From NCBI RefSeq assembly GCF_046523945.1, contig NZ_CP171363.1, positions 124,001 through 188,000 on the forward strand: DNA of 64,000 nt. The letters are read 5' to 3'. Under the pieces are notes generated by a model that saw nothing but the letters and a program-made list of their open reading frames with translations, was not told the DNA's origin and did not search any database. A program made the translations under genes and the position numbers. Source of the stretch: Faucicola mancuniensis. Its GTDB lineage: Bacteria; Pseudomonadota; Gammaproteobacteria; Pseudomonadales; Moraxellaceae. Of this stretch, positions 26,913 to 35,523 are shown piece after piece (position 1 is the first letter of the stretch; every line of letters begins with the position of its first letter).

Positions 26913-27968
26913 TTATGAATTGATGACACTTGGTAAACTTGTCATATCCCAACGTGGGTAGCAGTCTACCGCTAAGTCATCGCTTTGGTTGGCGTTTAGG
27001 CGTTGCCACCCCGCAAAGGCAATCATCGCACCGTTATCGGTACACAGTGCGGGCGGTGCGTAATAAACACTTGCGTTGATTTTGGCAAGTTCATGTGACA
27101 GCATTTGTCGTAAAGACTGATTGGCACTAACCCCTCCTGCAATCACAAGGCGGTTCATACCTGTTTGTTTTAAGGCTTTGACGCATTTTTTGGTTAAAGT
27201 ATCTATCATCGCAAATTGAAAACTTGCGGCGATATTGACACGGTTTTGTGTATCTGACGAGTTGTTGATATCTGTTGGATTGTCTTTGATAAGGTTATGT
27301 ACCGCAGTTTTCATACCACTAAATGAAAAATCCAGTCCACGACCGAGCATAGGACGTGGTAGTTCAAAGGCTTGCGGATTACCCATTTCGGCAAGTTTGG
27401 CAATATTTGGACCACCTGGATAAGGCAAGTTAAGCATTTTGGCAGTTTTGTCAAAACATTCCCCTGCGGCATCGTCTATACTTTCACCCAAAATTTCGTA
27501 TTGTCCAATACCTTTGACCGCAACGAGCATGGTATGTCCACCTGATACCAATAAGGCGACGAACGGAAATGCAGGCGGATTATCGCTTAACAATGGGGCA
27601 AGCAAATGCCCTTCCATGTGATGTACGCCAATGGCTGGAATACTCAAAGCATACGCCAAACTACGCCCAAACAATGCCCCTGTCATCAAAGCACCAACCA
27701 ATCCCGGGCCTCTGGTAAAGGCGACTGCGTCAATGTCAGATTTTTTTAGGTTGGCTTGTTGGAGCAGTTCGTTTAACAAGGGAATGAGTTTTCGGATATG
27801 GTCACGGCTGGCAAGCTCTGGTACGACACCGCCATAAGTGGCGTGCAGTTCAATTTGGCTATACAATACTTGTGCGACCAAGCCTTGATTGTCGCTATCA
27901 CGCTGTTCGCTGTCAAAAATTGCCAAACCTGTTTCATCACAAGACGTTTCTAATCCCAATACTTTCAT
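26913..27968 (-). CDS. tsaD: tRNA threonylcarbamoyladenosine synthase subunit TsaD
   Basis: Transfers threonylcarbamoyl to A37 of ANN-decoding tRNAs, with TsaB and TsaE. The 351-residue ASKHA-fold protein starts MKVLGLETSCDETG and has the metal-binding histidines in GVHHMEGH at about residue 118 and GPGLVGAL in the nucleotide region. Length matches the family. It is read in one unit with crcB. Confidence 0.96.
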   Translation of the reverse strand: MKVLGLETSCDETGLAIFDSEQRDSDNQGLVAQVLYSQIELHATYGGVVPELASRDHIRKLIPLLNELLQQANLKKSDIDAVAFTRGPGLVGALMTGALFGRSLAYALSIPAIGVHHMEGHLLAPLLSDNPPAFPFVALLVSGGHTMLVAVKGIGQYEILGESIDDAAGECFDKTAKMLNLPYPGGPNIAKLAEMGNPQAFELPRPMLGRGLDFSFSGMKTAVHNLIKDNPTDINNSSDTQNRVNIAASFQFAMIDTLTKKCVKALKQTGMNRLVIAGGVSANQSLRQMLSHELAKINASVYYAPPALCTDNGAMIAFAGWQRLNANQSDDLAVDCYPRWDMTSLPSVINS

Positions 27969-27992
27969 ATTTTTCTCAAATTTTTTTAACTT

Positions 27993-28583
27993 TTATTCAT
28001 CATTTTCGTGCGGATTTTTCACCGATTTTTTTATCCCATCATTGATGATTTTGACTTTGATGGTTAAACCTTTAGCAAATTTATCGGCAAACACATACTC
28101 GCCTTCACTTGGCTCAATCGCTTTGGTGGTATACACGACCAACACAGGCACAGCCGATTTTTTATCATTTATCGCAATCTCGTGGGACACATATTCCACG
28201 CCCAGTTGGTCTAATAATTTTGATAATAATTCATTAATCGCCATACCAACCGTCATTTGATAGCGTGCCGATTGGTTGTCAATTTGGTACGTTTTGGCAT
28301 AAATTTTGACAGGTTCACTGTCCAATTCAAATGGATAGCTAAATGTTGTTGGGTCAATCGCCCGTTCACCAGAATCAATTTTTTGCCAATCAATTGTTTG
28401 GTTTTGCTTGGTTGTTGGTTTGGCAGTTTGCGCTTGTTCTGATTTTTCAAGCGTTTGCGGTGCGGTTTGGCTGGCTTGTATGGTTTGTGGTTCGGTGTTG
28501 TCCGTTTTTGGCTGACAAGCGATAAGGCTTACACAAACACAAGGCAAGATAGCATTTTTTATCAATTTTTTAAATAAAAACAT
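27993..28583 (-). CDS. Putative lipoprotein, unknown function
   Basis: 196 residues with a signal peptide ending in LIAC (lipid-attached C23), then a Gln/Thr/Pro-rich linker (about 25-65) and a C-terminal domain rich in beta strands (TFSYPFELDSEPVKIYAKTY, VLVVYTTKAIEPSEG). I do not recognise the domain. It lies 25 nt upstream of tsaD and 30 nt downstream of the transporter permease genes, so it could be read with either. Confidence 0.65.
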   Translation of the reverse strand: MFLFKKLIKNAILPCVCVSLIACQPKTDNTEPQTIQASQTAPQTLEKSEQAQTAKPTTKQNQTIDWQKIDSGERAIDPTTFSYPFELDSEPVKIYAKTYQIDNQSARYQMTVGMAINELLSKLLDQLGVEYVSHEIAINDKKSAVPVLVVYTTKAIEPSEGEYVFADKFAKGLTIKVKIINDGIKKSVKNPHENDE

Positions 28584-28613
28584 AGATTTATCAATTTTTT
28601 AGAGTATTTAATA

Positions 28614-29342
28614 TTAAGCAGTAACTTCGGTTTTGCTCATCGGTTGATACCGCAAATGACGGTTAAAATGCCGTTCCGCTACCCGAAACAAGGCAATAAA
28701 CACCCACGACAACAACAAATACAACACACCTGCGGCAAAGTATAACTCAAGGGTGGCGTAGGTTTTGGCAATCAACGTTTTGGCTTGTCCTGTCAAATCC
28801 ATGATAGAAATGGCGGAAGCCAACGCACTGCCTTTTAGCATAAAAATCACTTCATTACTGTAAGCGGGCAACATGATACCAAACGCACGTGGAAAAATAA
28901 TGCGTTTTAATTTTTGTGAATATGACATACCAATCGCGTCCGCCGCTTCGTTTTCGCCTTTGGGAATGGATTTTATCGCCCCACGAATGATTTCCGCAGT
29001 ATAAGCAGACGTATTTAAGGTAAAGGCAATAATCGCCCAAAAATACGGTTTTGACAGCACTTTTGTCCAAATCCAACCTTCTTTTAACACATCTGGAATA
29101 AACTGCCCTAACCCATAATAAATCAAAAAAATCTGCACGAGTAAAGGCGTGCCACGAAAAAAGAAAATAAAGCTAAATGGCAACGCCTGTACCCACCATT
29201 TTTTGGAAACACGTGCCAATGCCAACGGCACTGCCATCATCAAGCCCAAAATACCAGAAATCACCACCAAACCAATCGTTACCACTGAAGCGGACATCAG
29301 TTGCGGTAAACTGTCAATAATTACTTGCCAATTCCAGTTCAT
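28614..29342 (-). CDS. Polar amino-acid ABC transporter permease (HisM/ArtM type)
   Basis: 242 residues with about five transmembrane helices. It has the EAA-loop motif of binding-protein-dependent permeases (GENEAADAIGMSYSQKLKRI, about residues 140-160) and FFRGTPLLVQIFLIYYG, typical of amino-acid permeases of the His/Gln/Arg family. The ATG overlaps the end of the upstream permease by four bases (ATGA), so the two are translationally coupled. They should form a heterodimer. Confidence 0.9.
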   Translation of the reverse strand: MNWNWQVIIDSLPQLMSASVVTIGLVVISGILGLMMAVPLALARVSKKWWVQALPFSFIFFFRGTPLLVQIFLIYYGLGQFIPDVLKEGWIWTKVLSKPYFWAIIAFTLNTSAYTAEIIRGAIKSIPKGENEAADAIGMSYSQKLKRIIFPRAFGIMLPAYSNEVIFMLKGSALASAISIMDLTGQAKTLIAKTYATLELYFAAGVLYLLLSWVFIALFRVAERHFNRHLRYQPMSKTEVTA

Positions 29343-30082
29343 ACGCTTGCCCCTTTATTTGGTTGTTGTGATTTGAGTTGTTTTTGTAGGCGTTGAGCGT
29401 AGCGTTCAGCAGGGTTAAACCACCATTCTAACGCCATGATAATCCCAGTTACCAACACCGTCATCGCAAGATAAATCAAGGCTGCCGACAAATAAAAAGT
29501 AAACGGTTTTTGGGTCGCTGTGGCCGCAACGACCGATTGTCGCATGATGTCTTCAAGACCGACCACCGATACCAATGCCGTATCTTTTAACAATACCAAA
29601 AACAAATTACCAAGTCCTGGTAATGCCAAACGCCACATTTGGGGCATTTTAATTCGCCAAAAGATTTGTGAGCTTTTTAGCCCAATCGCCTTGCCTGCTT
29701 CGTCCTGTCCTTTTGGGATTTCTTGAAATGCCATGCGAAATGTTTCGGTCGCATACGCCCCAAATGCAAAGGACAACGCCATCACGCCTGCCCAAAACTG
29801 GCTGATTTCAACATATTCAGTATAACCAAATTTTGATAAAATCGCCCCAAGTATCATCGTGCCACCAAAATAAATAAAAAGCACCGATAAAAGTTCTGGA
29901 ATACCACGCACAAAAGTGGTATAAGTGGTCGCAATACTTTGTAAAATCTTGATACCTGACAATTTGGCAATCGCCCCAAGCAATCCCAAAACAAGCCCAA
30001 TCACCAAACTGGTCAAAGCCAATTTAATGGTAACGACAGAACCGCTTAACAGCAAATGCCCATAACCCTGTAAATCCAACAC
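29339..30082 (-). CDS. Polar amino-acid ABC transporter permease (HisQ/ArtQ type)
   Basis: 247 residues with the paired family motifs FVRGIPELLSVLFIYFG and the EAA loop KGQDEAGKAIGLKSSQIF. Partner of the permease just downstream. No ABC ATPase gene follows, which would be expected in an art/his-like operon. A stem-loop separates these two genes from the three binding-protein genes upstream. Confidence 0.9.
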   Translation of the reverse strand: MLDLQGYGHLLLSGSVVTIKLALTSLVIGLVLGLLGAIAKLSGIKILQSIATTYTTFVRGIPELLSVLFIYFGGTMILGAILSKFGYTEYVEISQFWAGVMALSFAFGAYATETFRMAFQEIPKGQDEAGKAIGLKSSQIFWRIKMPQMWRLALPGLGNLFLVLLKDTALVSVVGLEDIMRQSVVAATATQKPFTFYLSAALIYLAMTVLVTGIIMALEWWFNPAERYAQRLQKQLKSQQPNKGASV

Positions 30083-30194
30083 AATTATTTACCTTTAATG
30101 ATTTAAAATGATAAATTTTTTAAAAGAAACCTATAATTTTACGTTATTCATTGATTAAAAACTACTAAAACTTAACAAAAAGTATAAAAAAACA

Positions 30195-30233
30195 AAAAAC
30201 CGAGCGATTTTTGTAAAAATCGGCTCGGTTTTG
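30195..30233 (-). terminator. Stem-loop between binding-protein and permease genes
   Basis: On the minus strand AAAACCGAGC-CGATTTTT pairs with AAAAATC-GCTCGGTTTT with one bulge, then T7. It looks like a strong terminator at the end of the binding-protein genes. Partial read-through would give more binding protein than permease. Confidence 0.8.
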
Positions 30234-30259
30234 ACAACTTTTGTTAAATATTCTTAATA

Positions 30260-31111
30260 TTATTGTGTGGTACTTGCTGTTGAAGCGGTTGCAGTTGCCA
30301 CTTGACCAAAATGTTGGCTAACGATTTTGTCATACGTACCATTTTGACGAATATTTGCCAAAGCGGTGTTAATTTTGGCTTGCCAAATGTCATTTTTTCG
30401 CACGGCAATGGCTAATTTGTCGTTAATGTCAATTTCGTTGCCTTTGACGGTAAAGTTTGCCCCATCGGCTGATTTTAGCCATGCCAAAGCAGGGGCTTTG
30501 TCCGATATCATCGCATCAACACGCCCAGCACCCAAATCCAAAAATGCATTGTCAAGCGTATCATACACTTTGGCAGTTGCTTTTGGATAATTGGCTTCAA
30601 GCCATTGTGCCGAGATGGTTGAGCGTTGTGCCGAAATGTTTTTACCATTGATATTTTCAGGTTTGCTTGGGTCAAAATCGCTGTCTTTTTTTGCCAGAAA
30701 AACCAAACTATTGGTAAAATATGGCTCGGTAAACTCCACTTGTGCCGAACGCTCAGGCGTGGTAGACATCGCAGATACCAAAGCGTCAAACTTGTTGGCA
30801 TTTAACGCAGGGATACTGCCGTCCCAGTCTTGTGCCACGATTTCACATTTGATTTGCATATCGGCACACAAGGCATTGGCGATATCCACATCAAACCCTG
30901 CCAATTCGCCATTGGCATTTTTGTAGTTAAATGGCTTGTAAGCCCCTTCTGTTCCCACACGCAACACCGTTGGTTCGGCATTATTTGGGGCTTTGCTGTC
31001 GGCTTGCGTGCCATTGTCAGCATTGTCCGCTTTTTGACAAGCAGTCAATGAAAGTGTACACACCGCACCCACCGCCAAGGCTTTTGATAAATTTTGCCAT
31101 GAAAAAGTCAT
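30260..31111 (-). CDS. Amino-acid-binding lipoprotein, third of three tandem paralogues
   Basis: 283 residues, type 3 periplasmic solute-binding fold. Lipobox SLTAC gives C25. Core motifs are GTEGAYKPFNYKNANGELAG, AQDWDGSIPALNANKFDAL and DALVSAMSTTPERSAQVEFT, which line the amino-acid pocket in the HisJ/ArtJ group. The C-terminus ends in a Ser/Thr/Ala-rich tail. It sits 9 nt after the preceding paralogue. The substrate cannot be read from the sequence. Confidence 0.88.
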   Translation of the reverse strand: MTFSWQNLSKALAVGAVCTLSLTACQKADNADNGTQADSKAPNNAEPTVLRVGTEGAYKPFNYKNANGELAGFDVDIANALCADMQIKCEIVAQDWDGSIPALNANKFDALVSAMSTTPERSAQVEFTEPYFTNSLVFLAKKDSDFDPSKPENINGKNISAQRSTISAQWLEANYPKATAKVYDTLDNAFLDLGAGRVDAMISDKAPALAWLKSADGANFTVKGNEIDINDKLAIAVRKNDIWQAKINTALANIRQNGTYDKIVSQHFGQVATATASTASTTQ

Positions 31112-31120
31112 GTTTATCCC

Positions 31121-32002
31121 CTAGTTTGACGCTGATGCAGGTGTTGAGCTTGCACTTGCGGTTGAAGCAGTCGCTGTGGCTGTGTTGGCAGTTTTGCTTG
31201 TCAAAGTGTTTTCGCTAAAATATTTTTGGCTAATGGTGTCGTATGTGCCATTGGCTTTTAAGGTGTTTAAAGCGGTGTTAAACTGTCCGATTAATGGGTC
31301 ATTTTGGCGAAATGCAATGGCAATTTTGTCATCAATGTTAATCGGCTGACCTTTGACTTCATAGTTTGAGCCTTTGTCAGTTTTTAACCATGACAAAGCA
31401 GGAGCAGAATCCGAAATCATCAAATCAGCACGTCCAGCTTCTAGGTCAAGATAGGCTTGGTCTTGGGTGTCGTAGGCTTTTGATACCGCTTTTGGAAAGT
31501 TTTTTTCCAAATATTCTAATGCTGTGGTGGCTTTTTGTACCGCAACATTTTTGCCAGCCAAATCATCAGCCCCTTTGTCCACGCCTTTTTTACCAATAAT
31601 CACCAAATTGTTAATAAAGTACGGCTCACTAAACGCGACCACTTTACGGCGTTCTTCGTTGTCCGACATACCCGCCATAATCGCACTGTATTTTTGGGCT
31701 TGTAATCCCGGAATTAAGCCGTCCCAATCCAATGACAAAATTTCACATTTGACTTTGGCTTCTTGGCACAACGCATTGGCCAAATCAATCTCAAAACCGA
31801 CCAAATTGCCCTGTGCGTCTTTGTAACTAAATGGCACAAAGCTAGACTCGGTTGCGATTTTGATTTGGGGCATATCAGCTGAATTGGTCGCCGAAGCATT
31901 ACCTTGTGATTGTGATGGTTGAGCGGTGTCGGCAGGTTTTTGACAAGCGATTAATCCGAGGCTTAGTGTCAAGGTGGTGGCGACCATTGCAATTTTTTTC
32001 AT
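31121..32002 (-). CDS. Amino-acid-binding lipoprotein, second of three tandem paralogues
   Basis: 293 residues with the same fold. Lipobox GLIAC gives C20. Homologous blocks are ATESSFVPFSYKDAQGNLVG, SLDWDGLIPGLQAQKYSAI and AGMSDNEERRKVVAFSEPYF. The first pocket motif reads ESSF where its neighbours have EGAY, so its specificity may differ. A Ser/Thr/Ala tail of about 25 residues, like that of the third copy, hints that these two are each other's closest relatives. Confidence 0.88.
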   Translation of the reverse strand: MKKIAMVATTLTLSLGLIACQKPADTAQPSQSQGNASATNSADMPQIKIATESSFVPFSYKDAQGNLVGFEIDLANALCQEAKVKCEILSLDWDGLIPGLQAQKYSAIMAGMSDNEERRKVVAFSEPYFINNLVIIGKKGVDKGADDLAGKNVAVQKATTALEYLEKNFPKAVSKAYDTQDQAYLDLEAGRADLMISDSAPALSWLKTDKGSNYEVKGQPINIDDKIAIAFRQNDPLIGQFNTALNTLKANGTYDTISQKYFSENTLTSKTANTATATASTASASSTPASASN

Positions 32003-32057
32003 AATTTTACCTTAATTTTTTGTTAAATTTTTATTAAATAATTATTTAAAAGCCAAA

Positions 32058-32879
32058 TTATTGACCAAAATGTTGTTTTTGCAATTTGTCAATCGTGCCA
32101 TTTTGTTGTAACGTTGCGATGGCTTTGTCCAGCTCCGCTTTGATTGGGTCGCCTTTACGCACCGCCATGGCGATGTTGTCGTTATTGTCCATTTCACCAC
32201 CGACAATGCCAAATTTATCGCCATTTTGTTTTAACCATTCGGTAGCGGTAACTTTTTCGGATAATACTGCATTGACACGCCCAGCTTTGACTTCCATATA
32301 AGCATTGTCATAGGTGTCATAAAGTTTGACTTCGTTGTCTTTACCATAAGTGTCCTGTAAATGCTGTGCCAAGGTGGTAGAACGCTGACCGCCCAACTGA
32401 TAGCCTTTTACCGCTTGTGGGTTAAATTTGCCGTCTTTGGTAGATAGCCAAACCATCGTATTTTTAAAATAGGGCGTTGAAAAATCCACCTGTGCCAAAC
32501 GCTCAGGACTAATAGACATGCCAGACGCTACCACGTCATATTTTTTTGCCAAAAGCCCCGGTAAAATGCCTTCCCAATCTTGTGCCACGATTTCGCAATC
32601 GGCTTTGATTTCGGCACACACTGCCTTTGCCACGTCCACATCATAACCGCCTAGACTGCCATAATTGTCAGTATAGTTAAACGGACGATACGCCCCTTCG
32701 GTTGCGATACGTAGTTTTTTACCTGCGACCGATGAGCTTGCGGTGGCAGTGCTGGCAGTCGCTTCGGCAGGTTTTGCTGTTTCGTTTTGGGCAGATTGGC
32801 TACACGCTGTCAAGCCCACAGTAGCTAGCATGGCAATGGTTGCCATACGGTTTTTCATCAAGATATTGATTGCTTTCAT
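32058..32879 (-). CDS. Amino-acid-binding lipoprotein, first of three tandem paralogues
   Basis: 273 residues with the same fold. Lipobox GLTAC gives C26 if translation begins at 32879. An internal ATG eight codons in would shorten the signal. Blocks: ATEGAYRPFNYTDNYGSLGG, AQDWEGILPGLLAKKYDVV and SGMSISPERLAQVDFSTPYF. It lacks the Ser/Thr/Ala tail. It lies first in the operon, 28 nt downstream of a solo inverted-repeat-element end. Confidence 0.88.
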   Translation of the reverse strand: MKAINILMKNRMATIAMLATVGLTACSQSAQNETAKPAEATASTATASSSVAGKKLRIATEGAYRPFNYTDNYGSLGGYDVDVAKAVCAEIKADCEIVAQDWEGILPGLLAKKYDVVASGMSISPERLAQVDFSTPYFKNTMVWLSTKDGKFNPQAVKGYQLGGQRSTTLAQHLQDTYGKDNEVKLYDTYDNAYMEVKAGRVNAVLSEKVTATEWLKQNGDKFGIVGGEMDNNDNIAMAVRKGDPIKAELDKAIATLQQNGTIDKLQKQHFGQ

Positions 32880-32906
32880 GCGGTTATCCTTTTAAAAATA
32901 AGGTTT

Positions 32907-32950
32907 AGAACCTGTATTCACAACATTACGCAGTAAAATTTTACAGGTTT
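32907..32950. repeat. Solo end of the inverted-repeat element family
   Basis: AGAACCTGTATTCACAAC and the next 18 nt match the end of the 21442-21644 element (read on the minus strand) with about three mismatches. After that the match stops. AACCTGTA here can pair with TACAGGTT at 32942-32949. The rest of the gap to accB (about 390 nt) is very AT-rich. A TACAAT at 33273-33278 could be the -10 of accB, but no good -35 was found. Confidence 0.6.
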
Positions 32951-33338
32951 TTAAAATATGACAATTTGATAAAAATTTGGTTAAATTTAACATAAAATAA
33001 CACAAAAGCAAGAAAAAAACATGGTTTTTTACATACAAAAATATAAAAAAATTTTTTTTAGGGTAGAATATTCAGTTTGGCATCAATTATCATTGATTTT
33101 AAACAACAAAATTTTGATAAATGTGGTTAAAAATAGTTTTAAAATACAGCTTTTAACAGATATTTTTGTGAAAAATCCTTGTTAAAAATCGTTGCTAAAA
33201 AAATACAACAATACAGTGAACATTCGTAAACATTTTTTTCGTATTTAACTGTTTATTTATGAAAAATCTTGTTACAATATCATGACAAGCCTTTGGCAAA
33301 AAATTATCAATAAACAATTAACCGTATCAAGGTGAAAT

Positions 33339-33749
33339 ATGGACATCAATCAAATCAAACAACTCATTGATTTAATGGAAGAACGCTCATTATCTGACCT
33401 AGAGTTGCAAGATGGCGACAAAAAAGTCGCTTTAAAACGCCATTTGGGACAAACTGTGGTCGCTTCCCCTGCCCCTGTGCAAGCGGTCGCCACCGAAAAA
33501 CCTACCCCCAAAGGGGCAACCGAAAATTCGCCCATGGTCGGGGTGTTTTATGTCGCTCCAAGTCCAAATGACCCACCATTTGTCAAAGTCGGGCAACAAG
33601 TTCAAGCTGGCGATACGCTTGGCATTGTAGAAGCGATGAAAATCATGAACCCACTAGAAGCCACCCAAAGCGGTATCATTGCCGAAATTTTGGTACAAAA
33701 TGGTGATGTGGTGCAGTTTGGTCAGCCGATTGTGCGTTATCAAGCCTAA
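33339..33749 (+). CDS. accB: Biotin carboxyl carrier protein of acetyl-CoA carboxylase
   Basis: 136 residues. The biotinylated lysine is K101 in the EAMKIMN motif near the C-terminus, and the N-terminal DINQIKQLIDLMEE helix binds the biotin carboxylase. A short Ala/Pro linker lies at about residues 42-60. It carries the CO2-activated biotin between AccC and AccAD in the first step of fatty-acid synthesis. Followed 50 nt later by accC in the standard operon. Confidence 0.96.
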   Translation: MDINQIKQLIDLMEERSLSDLELQDGDKKVALKRHLGQTVVASPAPVQAVATEKPTPKGATENSPMVGVFYVAPSPNDPPFVKVGQQVQAGDTLGIVEAMKIMNPLEATQSGIIAEILVQNGDVVQFGQPIVRYQA

Positions 33750-33799
33750 TTTATTTCATTTGTTAGCATTTTTGTGAATGGTTAAAATCAGGGATAGTC

Positions 33800-35155
33800 A
33801 TGATAAAAAAACTTTTAATTGCCAATCGTGGCGAAATCGCACTGCGTATCGTGCGTGCGTGTAAGCAACTGGGTATCAAAACCGTTGGCGTATATTCCAC
33901 AGCTGACGAAAATTTAATGCACTTGCGTTTTGTTGATGAAGCGATTTGTATTGGCAAACCCAATGCCAATCAAAGCTATTTGAACATTGACACGATTTTG
34001 ACTGCAGCCGAGATTACAGGGGCAGATGCGATTCACCCCGGTTATGGTTTTTTATCAGAAAATGCCGAATTTGCCGAACGTGTGGAAGAAGCTGGCTTAA
34101 CCTTTGTCGTCCCTGAAGCCGAGCATATCCGCTTGATGGGAAACAAAATTTCTGCCATTCACGCCATGAAAAAAGCAGGTGTGCCGACTGTCCCCGGTTC
34201 GGTGGGTAGCGTTACTTTGGCAAATGCCGAAGAACAAGCCAAAAAAATCGGCTTTCCGCTACTGATTAAAGCTGCCGCAGGCGGTGGCGGACGTGGTATG
34301 CGAATTGTAGAACGCATTGAACACTTGCTACCACAAGTGCAAGCTGCCAAACAAGAAGCCGAACTTTGGTTCGGTGATGACAGCGTGTATATGGAGCGAT
34401 ATCTTAAAAACCCCCGCCACGTAGAAGTACAAGTGTTAGGTGATGGACGTGGCAACGCCATTCATCTGTATGACCGAGATTGCTCACTGCAACGCCGTCA
34501 TCAAAAAGTGCTAGAAGAAGCCCCTGCCCCAGATATCGCCGATGATGTAAAAGAACCGATTTTACAAGCCTGTGTCAAAGCTTGTGAACAAATCAAATAC
34601 CGTGGTGCAGGCACGTTTGAGTTTTTGTACGAAGATGAACAATTTTTCTTTATTGAAATGAATACCCGTGTGCAAGTGGAACACCCTGTAACCGAGATGA
34701 TTACAGGCATTGACATTGTGGTGGAACAGCTAAAAATCGCTTCAGGCTATGGCTTGTCTTATCACCAAAGCGATATTCACCCACGTGGACACGCCATTGA
34801 ATGTCGTATCAATGCCGAAGACCCTTTGACCTTTATGCCGTCGCCCGGCACTGTTACCAATCTATTTATGCCAAGTGGCTGTGGCGTGCGGTTTGACTCG
34901 CACCTTTACCCAAATTATGCCATTCCGACCTTTTATGATTCGCTGATTGGCAAGCTGATTTGTCATGCCCAAACTCGTGAACAAAGCATTGCAAAACTGC
35001 ACCAAGCCCTAGATGAGCTGGTGATTACAGGCATAAAAACCAACGTGCCATTGCACCGAGATGTGATTTTAAAAGATTTGGCGTTTTGTAACACCGCTCA
35101 AAACATTCATTATTTGGAAAATCATTTGTTAAAAGACAAAGAAAAATCCAACTAA
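33800..35155 (+). CDS. accC: Biotin carboxylase subunit of acetyl-CoA carboxylase
   Basis: 451 residues with ATP-grasp fold. It starts MIKKLLIANRGEIALRI. The glycine-rich ATP loop is AAAGGGGRGMRIV at about residue 160, and the catalytic region has EMNTRVQVEHPVTE at about 288. Carboxylates the biotin of AccB using ATP and bicarbonate. Confidence 0.97.
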   Translation: MIKKLLIANRGEIALRIVRACKQLGIKTVGVYSTADENLMHLRFVDEAICIGKPNANQSYLNIDTILTAAEITGADAIHPGYGFLSENAEFAERVEEAGLTFVVPEAEHIRLMGNKISAIHAMKKAGVPTVPGSVGSVTLANAEEQAKKIGFPLLIKAAAGGGGRGMRIVERIEHLLPQVQAAKQEAELWFGDDSVYMERYLKNPRHVEVQVLGDGRGNAIHLYDRDCSLQRRHQKVLEEAPAPDIADDVKEPILQACVKACEQIKYRGAGTFEFLYEDEQFFFIEMNTRVQVEHPVTEMITGIDIVVEQLKIASGYGLSYHQSDIHPRGHAIECRINAEDPLTFMPSPGTVTNLFMPSGCGVRFDSHLYPNYAIPTFYDSLIGKLICHAQTREQSIAKLHQALDELVITGIKTNVPLHRDVILKDLAFCNTAQNIHYLENHLLKDKEKSN

Positions 35156-35172
35156 AACGGCTTGTTAAAAAA

Positions 35173-35523
35173 TTAACGCATAAATAAGTTGTACATCAAC
35201 CCACCAAAAATCCCAATCACCAACAAAATAATCACCACTCGTTTGACCCAATATGGTACGAGTGGTAATTTTATATTTTCTTGTTGTAAACGATTGTCCA
35301 CGCCCGCCTGTAGTCCTGCCAATCCTTGATTGGCTTGTGGTTTTGGGCTGTTTGTTTGACTATCTTGGCTTGTTACATTTTGATTTTGTTCATAAGCATC
35401 AATCGCATTTTTAGCGTCTTCAAGGCTGATATTTTGCTCTTTGGCGTAAGTTTTTATCGCAATCACGTAGTTTTTTTTATCAACCAATTGGCGAATGTGT
35501 TTGGGTAAGGGATTATTTGTCAT
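35173..35523 (-). CDS. bL12-like domain protein with C-terminal membrane anchor
   Basis: 116 residues. Residues about 8-45 (KKNYVIAIKTYAKEQNISLEDAKNAID) resemble the C-terminal domain of ribosomal protein bL12, a module seen in small proteins outside the ribosome. A Gln/Asn-rich linker follows and a single transmembrane helix VVIILLVIGIFGGLMYNLF ends the protein. No catalytic motif is seen. The start overlaps the end of the upstream gene by 11 nt, so the two are probably one operon. Function unknown. Confidence 0.6.
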   Translation of the reverse strand: MTNNPLPKHIRQLVDKKNYVIAIKTYAKEQNISLEDAKNAIDAYEQNQNVTSQDSQTNSPKPQANQGLAGLQAGVDNRLQQENIKLPLVPYWVKRVVIILLVIGIFGGLMYNLFMR

